Source: Kocuria varians
Lineage (GTDB): Bacteria; Actinomycetota; Actinomycetes; Actinomycetales; Micrococcaceae
Direction of reading: 5' to 3'
DNA length: 59,724 bases
NCBI RefSeq assembly: GCF_006539885.1
Contig: NZ_BJNW01000020.1
Coordinates: 1-59,724, forward strand
In this document: positions 50,986-58,914 of the stretch, in pieces
Layout of the letters: each line of letters begins with the position of its first letter
How positions within the stretch are numbered: the first letter of the stretch is position 1
Translations under genes and position numbers: made by a program
The notes under the pieces: generated by a model
Seen by the model: the letters and a program-made list of their open reading frames with translations, nothing else
Database searches by the model: none
What the model was told of the DNA's origin: nothing

Positions 50986-50992
50986 CCAGGGC

Positions 50993-52495
50993 GTGACGAA
51001 TGCCCCCGCTCCCAGCAGATCCTCCGGCAGGTGGCGGGGCATCCTCTTCCCGCCGCCCAACCACGAGAACAGGGACAACCCGCTCGGCTCCTCGTTCGCA
51101 CTGACCGTGATCGCGGTCTTCGTCCAGGGGCTCTCCCGCTTCGGGTACAGCCTGCTCGTGGGCAACATGCTGGGCAGCGAGATCCTGGGTCGCGTCAACC
51201 TGGCGATCTCCCTGGCGCTGTTCCTGGTGCTGCTGTGGCCCCAGGCCTCCGGCAACGCCGCGTCCAAGTTCATCGCGATGGCCCGCGGCCAGCAGCACCG
51301 GCAGGAGCAGCTGTCCGTAGCGGTCTACGCCTCGCGCACCGCCGCGCTCGCCTCCGTGGTGCTGGCGGTCGCGGCCGTGGTGATCGCCACGTACTTCCTG
51401 CGCCTGCCCGTGAGCTACGCGCTCTCCGCCGGGCTGCTCGTGATCGCGCTGTCCGCGTACAACTTCGTGCGCGGCGTGCGCACCGGCAACAACCAGTTCG
51501 TGACCACCGCCGTCTGGGACTGCATCAGCTCCGGGATCACCCTCACGCTGCTGCTGCTCGTCCTGCTGGGCGGCTTCACGCCACTGCTGCTGCTGCCCCT
51601 GAGCATCGGCTACCTCTGCTACGCGATCCCCGGCTGGCCGCGGCGCTCGGGCGGGCCGCTGCCCGCGCACCTGAAGCGGCAGATCAACTCGTTCACCGCG
51701 TGGGCCGCCGTCAACATCATCACGGCGTCGGGGCTGCTGCAGCTGTCCATGATGCTCGGCAAGCACTACGACGCCCCCACCGCCGTGGGCCAGTACTCGG
51801 CGGCCGTGAGCATCGCGACCCCGGCGAGCATGCTGTCCTCCTCGATGCTCGTGGCCCTCGCCCCGGCCGTGGCCCGCATGTTCACCGCCGGTGACATGAC
51901 GGGGATGAAGCGCCAGCTGGACTCGATCCTGCGGGTCATGGTGCTCGTGTTCCTGCCGGTCTTCGGCGTGGGCATCCTGTGGGCGCGCCCGGTGATCCAC
52001 CTGCTCTACAACGCCCGGGCTCAGGAGTTCGAGGGCGCCGTGCCCCTGCTGATCGTGCTCTTCTTCGCGGTCTCGGCCACGAGCTTCAACGCCTCCAACT
52101 CACGTCTCAACGGCGGGGAGAGCTGGGGGGTGCGCGCCCTGGCGGCGTGCAACGCGCTGGGCCTGGTGCTGGGCGTGGTCACGGTGCTGTGGTGGGGTCC
52201 GAGCCTCGGCATCATGTCCGCGGCCGTGGGCTACCTGGTGGGGTGCCTCGTGAGCTCGGTGGGGCCGCTGGTCATCGTGTGGATCCACGACCGCATGCAC
52301 TGGGCCGGGCTGATGACCCGCGTGGGTCTGGGCTACCTCCTGATCCTGGCGGCACTGTGGCTCGTGCTCGCCCGCCCCGGGATCGGCACCACGGTGCTCG
52401 CGACCGCGGGCTTCCTGGTGGCGTGGTGCGCGATCTCGTGGCGGGACCTCGCGCCGCGGGTGGGCATGGTGCTGCGCAGGCTGCGGCGCGCCTGA
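50993..52495 (+). CDS. Polysaccharide flippase (MOP superfamily)
   Basis: A 500-residue membrane protein with about 12-14 helices, of the oligosaccharide/O-unit flippase type. Features are FVQGLSRFGYSLLVGNMLGS, AVSIATPASMLSSSMLVALA and FNASNSRLNGGESWGVRALA. It would translocate a lipid-linked glycan made by the flanking glycosyltransferases. GTG 50993 matches the junction with the upstream gene and the TAAACT -10; the frame is open for 18 more codons upstream, inside the GT4 gene. Confidence 0.88.
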   Translation: MTNAPAPSRSSGRWRGILFPPPNHENRDNPLGSSFALTVIAVFVQGLSRFGYSLLVGNMLGSEILGRVNLAISLALFLVLLWPQASGNAASKFIAMARGQQHRQEQLSVAVYASRTAALASVVLAVAAVVIATYFLRLPVSYALSAGLLVIALSAYNFVRGVRTGNNQFVTTAVWDCISSGITLTLLLLVLLGGFTPLLLLPLSIGYLCYAIPGWPRRSGGPLPAHLKRQINSFTAWAAVNIITASGLLQLSMMLGKHYDAPTAVGQYSAAVSIATPASMLSSSMLVALAPAVARMFTAGDMTGMKRQLDSILRVMVLVFLPVFGVGILWARPVIHLLYNARAQEFEGAVPLLIVLFFAVSATSFNASNSRLNGGESWGVRALAACNALGLVLGVVTVLWWGPSLGIMSAAVGYLVGCLVSSVGPLVIVWIHDRMHWAGLMTRVGLGYLLILAALWLVLARPGIGTTVLATAGFLVAWCAISWRDLAPRVGMVLRRLRRA

Positions 52496-52499
52496 GCTA

Positions 52500-52555
52500 C
52501 CGCACGTCTGCACCACCGCCCGCGTGGACCACCGCGCGTCTGGGCCACCGCCCGC
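52500..52555. repeat. Imperfect 24-bp tandem duplication
   Basis: 52500-52523 and 52532-52555 match at 21 of 24 positions, with a 32-bp period, in the 118-nt gap between converging genes. No terminator is evident here. Confidence 0.6.
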
Positions 52556-52613
52556 CGGAGCCGCCTCGCACCCGGGCCGCCTGGCGCCCGGTACTTGCCG
52601 CTTGCCGCCAGTG

Positions 52614-53750
52614 TCAACGACGACGACGGAGCCCCGCGAGTCCCGCGCGGTACCTCACGATCTGCACCGCACCGGCCGCGGCGATGCGCAGGGGCGCCTG
52701 CCGCGCGAGCGCCCAGCGCAGGTCCTGCGTGAGCAGGGCCGCAGGAGTGGCGAACCGGCGCCGTGCGGCGAGGGCCGCGAGCAGCTCCGCCTGGTCCGCG
52801 CCCTCGTGCAGCAGCCGCCCGACGTGCCCGTCCGCACGGGAGAGCTGCTCGGCCACGTGGGGGGCGAAGCCCACGAGCTCGTCCCACACCGCGGCCGCAC
52901 CGCGGGCCCGCTCCGGCCCCCACTCGCCCGAACGCACGGCATGGTCCAGGGCGGGGAAGAAGTTCACGCGGATGTACTTGAGCACGTAGGAGGTCCGGAA
53001 CGTCGTGGAGACCGCCCCGAACCACGGCTCGTGGACCAGGTCGAGGAGCGCGGCGACCTCATCCCGCAGGGGCAGCGGCTGCCGCGAGACCCTGACGTCC
53101 GCGTCCGTGTGCATGACGCACCCCGGGGTTCCCGGCGCGAAGTCGATGCGCCGACCCCCCGTGTACAGCGCCACGATGAAGGCCTGGTCCTCACCGGTGC
53201 GGACGTTCTCGTCGAACCGGGCCCCCACCTCGCGAGCGGCGCTGGTGCGCGCGAGCCCGAACGCCGAGCTGCGGTAGCCCAGACGGTCCTTGACCGCGTC
53301 CAGCCGCGCGGAGCGGAAGGGTCGGGTGACGGGGGTGATGTCCACGCGGTCGCCCTCGTGGTGCTGGAACGGGATCACGAGGTCGCTGCCGCGCCGCTGC
53401 GCGATGCCGAGCCAACGGGTCACGGCGCCCGGGTCGAGGGTGTCGTCGCTGTCCAGGAAACTGACGTAGCGCGCCGTGGTGCGCCGCAGGGCCTCGTTGC
53501 GCGGCACGGCGGCGGTGGCGCCCCGGTCCTCGGACTCGATCACGTGCACGACGTCGCGGTACTCGGGGCTCAGCATGTCCCGCACCTGTGCCTCGGTGAG
53601 GTGGTGGCCCACCACCGTCACACGGCACTGTCCCGGCCCCGCACCGCGGCACGCGAGCAGCGCGGAGGACACGGCCCGTTCCAGGGGACGGGTGGTGGAG
53701 TGGACCGGGATAACGATGTCCACGAGCGGGAGATCCGAGTGTTCGACCAT
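52614..53750 (-). CDS. Glycosyltransferase, GT2 family
   Basis: A 378-residue GT-A enzyme. VDIVIPVHSTTRPLERAVSS is the nucleotide-binding start; VSFLDSDDTLDPGAV holds the D-x-D-type metal site; NVRTGEDQAFIVAL carries the E-D catalytic pair. The C-terminal 130 residues are helical. I prefer ATG 53750 because TATCCT (53757-53762, minus strand) ends 6 nt before it; 11 more codons are open upstream. It converges on the flippase gene and completes a small surface-glycan cluster. Confidence 0.88.
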   Translation of the reverse strand: MVEHSDLPLVDIVIPVHSTTRPLERAVSSALLACRGAGPGQCRVTVVGHHLTEAQVRDMLSPEYRDVVHVIESEDRGATAAVPRNEALRRTTARYVSFLDSDDTLDPGAVTRWLGIAQRRGSDLVIPFQHHEGDRVDITPVTRPFRSARLDAVKDRLGYRSSAFGLARTSAAREVGARFDENVRTGEDQAFIVALYTGGRRIDFAPGTPGCVMHTDADVRVSRQPLPLRDEVAALLDLVHEPWFGAVSTTFRTSYVLKYIRVNFFPALDHAVRSGEWGPERARGAAAVWDELVGFAPHVAEQLSRADGHVGRLLHEGADQAELLAALAARRRFATPAALLTQDLRWALARQAPLRIAAAGAVQIVRYRAGLAGLRRRR

Positions 53751-53800
53751 GCGGTCAGGATAGGACACGCCCCTGGCTCCCACCCGGTCCCGGAGCAGAC

Positions 53801-55957
53801 TCAGCCCTGGGAGGCCAGGACGAACGGCAGCACGGCCTCCGCCCCGGCGCGCCTGAGCTCACGGGCGGCCACCGTGAGGCTCCACCGGCTGTCCACGAGG
53901 TCGTCCACGAGCAGCACGCTCGCCCGCGGAGCGGCCGCGAGCTGCTCGGCGAGCTCCGGCGGGACGGTGAAGCGGTCCCAGACCTCCGCCAGCCTGTAGG
54001 CGCTGTTGCCGCCGTGGGACCCACGGGGGACGTCCGGGTTCAGCCCGAGCGCGCCCCAGTACGGGAGGTGCCCCGCGGCGGCGAGTCCGCGTGCGAGGGA
54101 GTCCACGAGGCGCGGGCGGGACAGGGACGGCATGGCGACGACCGCGGTGGGCCGCTGCTGCCAGTCCCACTGCGCGAGCACGGAGACGCTCGCCCTCCCG
54201 AGGTCCGCGGTGACCTCCGAGTCCAGCGGCTCGCCGTTCTCCCCGGCCCGGAAGACCTCCCGCAGCCGCTGGCCCCAGCCGAGGTCCGTGAGGCGGGCGA
54301 GCGCCCGGCCGCGCTCCGCCCGTTCCCCCTCCGGGATCTTCCCCTTGAGCGGCAGCCCCAGCCGGTCCATGCCGGTGGGCCACTGCGCGCGGGGTTCCAG
54401 GGGCACGCCCGCCCGGTGCAGGGCCGCGTTCGCGGCGTCCGAGGCCTGCGCGTCCACGTCCGTGGGGTACCAGGGTCCCGCGCAGACGTCGCACCGGCCG
54501 CAGGGCTCTCCGGTGGGGTCGTCCAGCTGGCGGGTGAGGAACTGCATGCGGCACTCGTCCGTGACCTGGTAGTCGAGCATGGCCTGCTGCTCGGCCTCGC
54601 GGGCCCTGCGGACGCGGTCGTAGCGGGCGGCGTCGTAGGTCCAGGGCCGGCCGGTGCTCTGCCAGCCGCCGGCCACCCGCTCCACGGCACCGTCCACCGC
54701 GAGGACCTTGAGCAGAAGCTCGAGCGGCGAGCGCTTGATGTTGACCCGCGGCTCCAGCGCCGCCACGGACAGCGGGCCACCGTGCTCGGCGAGGGCCCGC
54801 AGCACGGCGGACGCCTTCTCCTCCGTGGGCATGGACGCGGTGGCGAAGTACTGCCAGATGTCCCTGTCCTCCCCACCGGGCAGCAGCAGGACGTCCGCGT
54901 TGTCGGTGGCACGCCCGGCACGCCCCACCTGCTGGTAGTAGGCCACGGGCGAGGACGGCGCACCCAGGTGCACCACGAACCCCAGGTCCGGCTTGTCGAA
55001 GCCCATGCCGAGCGCGGAGGTGGCGACGAGCGCCTTGACCCGGTTCTCCTTCAGCGCGGCCTCGAGCTCCTCGCGGTCCGCGGCGTCCGTGCGCCCGGTG
55101 TAGGCGGCGACGGCGTGCCCGGCGTCCGAGAGCGCCTGCGCGGTGTCCTCTGCCGCGCCGATGGTGAGCGCGTAGATGATGCCGCTGCCCGGCAGCTCCT
55201 CCAGGTGCTCGAGCAGCCACGCGAGGCGCGCCGCCGTGGACGGCAGCCGCAGCACGCCCAGCCGCAGGGACGCGCGGGACAGCGGTCCCCGCAGGGTGAA
55301 GACGTCCCCGCCGTAGCCCGATCCGACGCCCAGCTGCTCGCGGACGTCCTCGATCACGCGCTCGTTGGCGGTGGCCGTGGTGGCCAGGACGGCCACGGAA
55401 TCCGGCAGCTCCGCGAGCAGGTCCTTGATCCGCCGGTAGTCCGGGCGGAAGTCGTGGCCCCAGTCCGAGATGCAGTGGGCCTCGTCCACGACCAGCAGAC
55501 CCAGCCGGGAAACCAGCTGCGGCAGCTGCTCGTCCCGGAAGCGCGGGTTGTTCAGGCGTTCCGGGGAGACGAGCAGGACGTCCAGCTCGCCGCGGTCCAG
55601 CGCCGCACTGATCTGCGCCCACTCCGTGGGATTGGCGGAGGAGATGGCGGCCGCGCGCACCCCGGCACGACCGGCGGCGGCAACCTGGTCACGCATCAGT
55701 GCCAGCAGCGGGGAGATGATCAGGGTGGGCCCGTAGCCCTGGGCGCGCATGAGCAGCGCGGAGAGGAAGTAGACCGCGGACTTGCCCCAGCCGGTGCGCT
55801 GCACCACGAGCGCCCGCCTGTGGTCCTGCACGAGCGCCGAGATGGCCTCGAACTGCCCCGGGTGGAAGTCCGCCGCCGGGTTGCCCGTGAGCTCCGTGAG
55901 GTGCTGCTGCGCGCTGTGCCGCAGCGTTGAGGTGGTCTGGTCCGCCGTCTCGGTCAT
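53801..55957 (-). CDS. rqlH: RqlH-type RecQ-like DNA helicase with phosphoribosyltransferase-like C-terminus
   Basis: A 718-residue protein. The helicase core has VVQRTGWGKSAVYFLSALLM (motif I), the DEAH box VVDEAHCISDWGHDFRPDY, LATTATAN (III) and YYQQVGRAGRATD (VI). The tetracysteine zinc site is ECRMQF then EPCGRCDVC (about 470-495). No HRDC domain: the end instead has SVLLVDDLVDSRWSLTVAA, a ComF/phosphoribosyltransferase PRPP loop. This matches the mycobacterial RqlH architecture, a 3'-5' helicase. ATG 55957 follows GAGACT (55964-55969, minus strand) by 6 nt and is probably leaderless. Confidence 0.93.
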   Translation of the reverse strand: MTETADQTTSTLRHSAQQHLTELTGNPAADFHPGQFEAISALVQDHRRALVVQRTGWGKSAVYFLSALLMRAQGYGPTLIISPLLALMRDQVAAAGRAGVRAAAISSANPTEWAQISAALDRGELDVLLVSPERLNNPRFRDEQLPQLVSRLGLLVVDEAHCISDWGHDFRPDYRRIKDLLAELPDSVAVLATTATANERVIEDVREQLGVGSGYGGDVFTLRGPLSRASLRLGVLRLPSTAARLAWLLEHLEELPGSGIIYALTIGAAEDTAQALSDAGHAVAAYTGRTDAADREELEAALKENRVKALVATSALGMGFDKPDLGFVVHLGAPSSPVAYYQQVGRAGRATDNADVLLLPGGEDRDIWQYFATASMPTEEKASAVLRALAEHGGPLSVAALEPRVNIKRSPLELLLKVLAVDGAVERVAGGWQSTGRPWTYDAARYDRVRRAREAEQQAMLDYQVTDECRMQFLTRQLDDPTGEPCGRCDVCAGPWYPTDVDAQASDAANAALHRAGVPLEPRAQWPTGMDRLGLPLKGKIPEGERAERGRALARLTDLGWGQRLREVFRAGENGEPLDSEVTADLGRASVSVLAQWDWQQRPTAVVAMPSLSRPRLVDSLARGLAAAGHLPYWGALGLNPDVPRGSHGGNSAYRLAEVWDRFTVPPELAEQLAAAPRASVLLVDDLVDSRWSLTVAARELRRAGAEAVLPFVLASQG

Positions 55958-56084
55958 GGGAGCAGTCTCCCAGCGGGCTCGGACACGCATAAGCGGTGCG
56001 GGGCACCCGTGGAGAGGGGCTGCCGTGCAGCCGGAGGAGAGGCCGCCGCGGCGTCGAGCCCTGTGGCGGGGGTCGGGACCGTGA

Positions 56085-56142
56085 TGCGTCCGCTGCACCC
56101 GGGCCCATTCCCCCGAAGGGGCCGTGGGGTGCAGCGGACGCA
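56085..56142. terminator. 16-bp perfect stem-loop
   Basis: 56085-56100 pairs perfectly with 56127-56142; the 26-nt loop can pair further (CCCC-GAA-GGGG). No gene ends nearby, so it either ends a transcript coming from the tRNA-Lys side or belongs to a non-coding RNA. Confidence 0.5.
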
Positions 56143-56177
56143 CACGCCGGTCTCCCGGCGCGGATCAGATCCGCTCG

Positions 56178-56264
56178 GAGCACACGCCCCCCGGCGTGGG
56201 CTCCGTTCCAACGCTCCACGGGAGCGACCCGAGCACATCACGCCCCCCAGCGTGTGTCGTGCTC
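56178..56264. repeat. Two tandem related stem-loops
   Basis: Unit A (56178-56203): GAGC, A, CACGCC, loop CCCC, GGCGTG, G, GCTC. Unit B (56231-56264): GAGCAC, CACGC, C-rich loop, GCGTG, GTGCTC. Both share the GAGCAC...CACGC plan with a C-rich loop, about 53 bp apart. Confidence 0.55.
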
Positions 56265-56600
56265 ACGTCGACAGTGGTGCGTGCGGCCCGTATTCCCCCC
56301 GGTCATGGCCGCCGCTCCACTCGTGTTCCCGTGGTGCGATGACTTCATGCTGACACGCGGTTCCGCGGATTTCCACCAGCCACGGAGCCGCTGTCCACCC
56401 ATCACAATTCTGTGGACAAGTCCCTGCCGACCCATATTCACGCATGTCAGAAGCGTTTTTTGTGTCCTCGCGGGATTCCGGCCCGGCAGGGGGCCCGGGG
56501 CGGCGTACCGCAAAATGGGGACAGACCGAACGACCGGTAACAACCGGGAGACGCGCTTCACACCCCTCCGGAGCCGCGGCGCGCGCCCCGGGTACGACGA

Positions 56601-56634
56601 CGCCCCGCCCCCGGAGAGGTCCGGGAACGGGGCG
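56601..56634 (-). terminator. Terminator of tRNA-Lys
   Basis: CGCCCCG (56601-56607) pairs with CGGGGCG (56628-56634), with CCGG/CCGG pairing inside, directly after the tRNA 3' end. Confidence 0.6.
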
Positions 56635-56639
56635 GGTGG

Positions 56640-56712
56640 TGCGCCCTGTGGGGCTCGAACCCACGACCCATGGATTAAAAGTCCACTGCTCTACCAACTG
56701 AGCTAAAGGCGC
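56640..56712 (-). tRNA. tRNA-Lys (UUU)
   Basis: A 73-nt cloverleaf on the minus strand. The acceptor pairs GCGCCTT with AGGGCGC, the D arm is GCTC/GAGC, the anticodon loop CTTTTAA has anticodon TTT, and the T arm is GTGGG-TTCGAGC-CCCAC. TAGAGT at 56751-56756 (minus strand) is a likely -10. Confidence 0.97.
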
Positions 56713-57019
56713 ACGCCCGACGTCGCGGCACACCGCGGTCGGGCACGGCCACTCTACCGCAGGGTCGGGGAGGTGCCCCGCAGGACTCCCGCGGCGGCGT
56801 CGACGCCGCCGGTCCCCACCCGGGGACCGGCACGACCACGCGGGCCCACCGCCCGCGGCCGAGGCCCCCACGGGCCGCCAGTCCCCGCGGCGTCGTCGTC
56901 CGTCCCCTCGCCCGGGCCGCGCCGCCGGTGTGGGACACTGGAGGGCGGGCACCGCAGCGCCACCGCGTGCGCGCCGGTCCCGCCCCGCACCCCGCCGTCC
57001 CGACCCCCAGGAGTGATCC
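56713..57019. other. 307-nt divergent region with three inverted repeats
   Basis: No gene. It holds the tRNA-Lys -10, an 18-bp perfect palindrome (56793-56810), a 9-bp-stem hairpin (56809-56830), a 7-bp-stem hairpin (56839-56857), a copy of the dispersed motif (56889-56901) and a weak GACACT -10 candidate for the glutaminase gene (56934-56939). Confidence 0.6.
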
Positions 57020-58861
57020 GTGAGCACCGTTCCCATGACCAAGCTGGGCCCCTCGCCCGTCACGGAGTACCTGCGCCGCGTCGTGGCGGACCTGCGCGAG
57101 GTGGAGGGCGGCGCCGTCAACACCTCGATCCCGGAGCTTGCGAACGCGGACCCCTCGACCGTGGGCATCGCCGTGGCCACCGTGGACGGCGCGCTGTACC
57201 AGGCCGGTGACACCAAGCAGGAGTTCAGCATCCAGTCCATCTCCAAGGCCTTCACGTATGCGCAGGCGCTGACGGACCGCGGTGTGGAGGGTGTCTTGGA
57301 GAAGATCGACGTGGAGCCCAGCGGGGACGCCTTCAACGAGATATCCCTGCAGCCGGACACCGGACGTCCCTCCAACCCCATGATCAACGCCGGGGCCATC
57401 GCGTCCACCTCGCTGGTGCGCAACACGTCCCACGGCTCGCGCATGGAGCGCATCCTGCGGCTGTACTCGCGCTGCGCCGGCCGGCAGCTGCGGATCAACA
57501 AGACCGTGCAGACACAGGAGCGCCGGGCCGGGCACCGCAACCGCGCCCTGGGCTGGCTGCTGACCTCCCGGGGGATCATCGAGGGCGATCCCACGGGCGC
57601 CCTGGAAGACTACTTCAGCCAGTGCGCGGTGATGCTCAACTGCGTGGACCTGGCCCGGATGGGTGCCACGCTCGCCGCGGGCGGCAGGAACCCGGTGACC
57701 GGGGAGCGTGTGCTGGAGCCCCCGGTGGTCTCGGACGTCCTGTCCGTGATGAGCACGTGCGGCATGTACGACGACGCCGGGCGCTGGGCGCTGCGCGTGG
57801 GTCTGCCCGCGAAGTCGGGTGTGAGCGGCGGCGTCGTCGCTGTGCTGCCCGGCCAGCTCGCGGTGGCGGTGTTCTCCCCGCCGCTGGACCGGCACGGAAA
57901 CTCGGTGCGCGGCGTGGCGGCGTGCGAGCGGCTCACCAAGGACCTGGACCTGCACTTCGCGCGCACCGAGCGCAACGGACACTCCACCGTGCGCGCCGAG
58001 TACACCCTCGCGGAGGCGCCGTCCCTCGTGCGTCGCAACGAGGCCGCCACGGAGGTCCTCGAGGAGCACGGTAAGGACGCACGGATCATCGAGCTGCAGG
58101 GGGACCTGCGCTTCGCGGGTGCGGAGACCGCCGTCCGCACGGTGCGGGAGGCCGCACGGCAGTCCCGCTACGTGCTCGTGGACATCCGCCAGGTGGTCGA
58201 CATGGCTCGGTTCGTGATCCCCATGCTCGGTCGCGCGGCGGAGCAGGTGGAGAACACGGGCCACCACGTGGTGCTGATCGCGGAGAAGGGCAACGAGCAC
58301 GCCGGGCAGCTGGAGCACTCCATGCCGGTGTTCACCACGCGCGCCGAGGCCCTCACCTGGGCTGAGGACCGGATCCTCGAGGAGTTCGGCGGAGGCGAGT
58401 GCACTCCGGACAAGGTGGCCTCCACCCGCTCCGAGCTGCTGAGCACCATGGACGAGGAGGACGTCCGCCGCATCCGCGCGCACACCGAGCCCGTGTCGTG
58501 GGACGCCGGCGCCACCGTGCTACGCGCCGGCCAGAAGTTCAACGGCGTGTTCATGGTGACCTCGGGGCGTGTGGAGGTCTCCCGCCGCTCCCCGCAGGGC
58601 GACCGGGTGGAGCTGGAGATCATCGGCCCGGGAATGAGCTTCGGCGAGATCGCCATGGGCACCGGGCTGCGTTACCTGGTGAGCTTCACGGCCCTGTCGG
58701 ACGTCACCGCCCAGCGGCTGTCCCCGGAGGCCATCGCGCAGATCGAGGAGGAGGACCCGCGCCTCGCCATGCGCTGGTGGCGCGCGGTGAGCCAGCAGGC
58801 GATGCTGCGCATCGAGGAGCGCTGGCGCCAGCGCGCCGGGGAGACCTTCACCGCGGACTGA
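57020..58861 (+). CDS. glsA: Glutaminase fused to STAS and cyclic-nucleotide-binding domains
   Basis: A 613-residue three-domain protein. Residues 1 to about 320 are a beta-lactamase-fold glutaminase (glutamine to glutamate + ammonia): FSIQSISKAFTYAQAL carries the Ser/Lys pair, with NPMINAGAIAS, LYSRCAGR and the loop AKSGVSGGVVAVLPG. About 348-455 is a STAS domain (ARIIELQGDLRFAGAE). About 473-590 is a cyclic-nucleotide-binding (Crp-type) domain: VLRAGQKFNGVFMVTSGRVE and GPGMSFGEIAMG, whose F-G-E resembles the phosphate-binding cassette, but no helix-turn-helix follows. This suggests control of activity by a nucleotide and by protein contacts. GTG 57020 follows CAGGAG (57008-57013). Confidence 0.93.
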   Translation: MSTVPMTKLGPSPVTEYLRRVVADLREVEGGAVNTSIPELANADPSTVGIAVATVDGALYQAGDTKQEFSIQSISKAFTYAQALTDRGVEGVLEKIDVEPSGDAFNEISLQPDTGRPSNPMINAGAIASTSLVRNTSHGSRMERILRLYSRCAGRQLRINKTVQTQERRAGHRNRALGWLLTSRGIIEGDPTGALEDYFSQCAVMLNCVDLARMGATLAAGGRNPVTGERVLEPPVVSDVLSVMSTCGMYDDAGRWALRVGLPAKSGVSGGVVAVLPGQLAVAVFSPPLDRHGNSVRGVAACERLTKDLDLHFARTERNGHSTVRAEYTLAEAPSLVRRNEAATEVLEEHGKDARIIELQGDLRFAGAETAVRTVREAARQSRYVLVDIRQVVDMARFVIPMLGRAAEQVENTGHHVVLIAEKGNEHAGQLEHSMPVFTTRAEALTWAEDRILEEFGGGECTPDKVASTRSELLSTMDEEDVRRIRAHTEPVSWDAGATVLRAGQKFNGVFMVTSGRVEVSRRSPQGDRVELEIIGPGMSFGEIAMGTGLRYLVSFTALSDVTAQRLSPEAIAQIEEEDPRLAMRWWRAVSQQAMLRIEERWRQRAGETFTAD

Positions 58862-58914
58862 GCCGTGATCCCCACCATGCCGGGGCTCGGGGACCCGGGC
58901 GTACACTCGGGCGC

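Larger units (their letters stand above)
55958..56639. other. 682-nt gene-free region with inverted repeats
   Basis: No credible gene on either strand: the open frames lack ribosome binding sites and look like high-GC noise. The stretch holds three inverted repeats (56085-56142, 56178-56203, 56231-56264), one DnaA-box-like TGTGGACAA at 56411-56419, a T6 run at 56455, and the tRNA-Lys terminator. Confidence 0.6.

Noticed and set aside
56178-56264. CRISPR-like repeat-spacer pattern
   Set aside because: Only two units, each internally palindromic, with no further repeats and no cas genes.
56411-56419. DnaA-box-like TGTGGACAA, possible replication origin
   Set aside because: Only one good box, no dnaA, dnaN or AT-rich unwinding region nearby; one such 9-mer is expected by chance.
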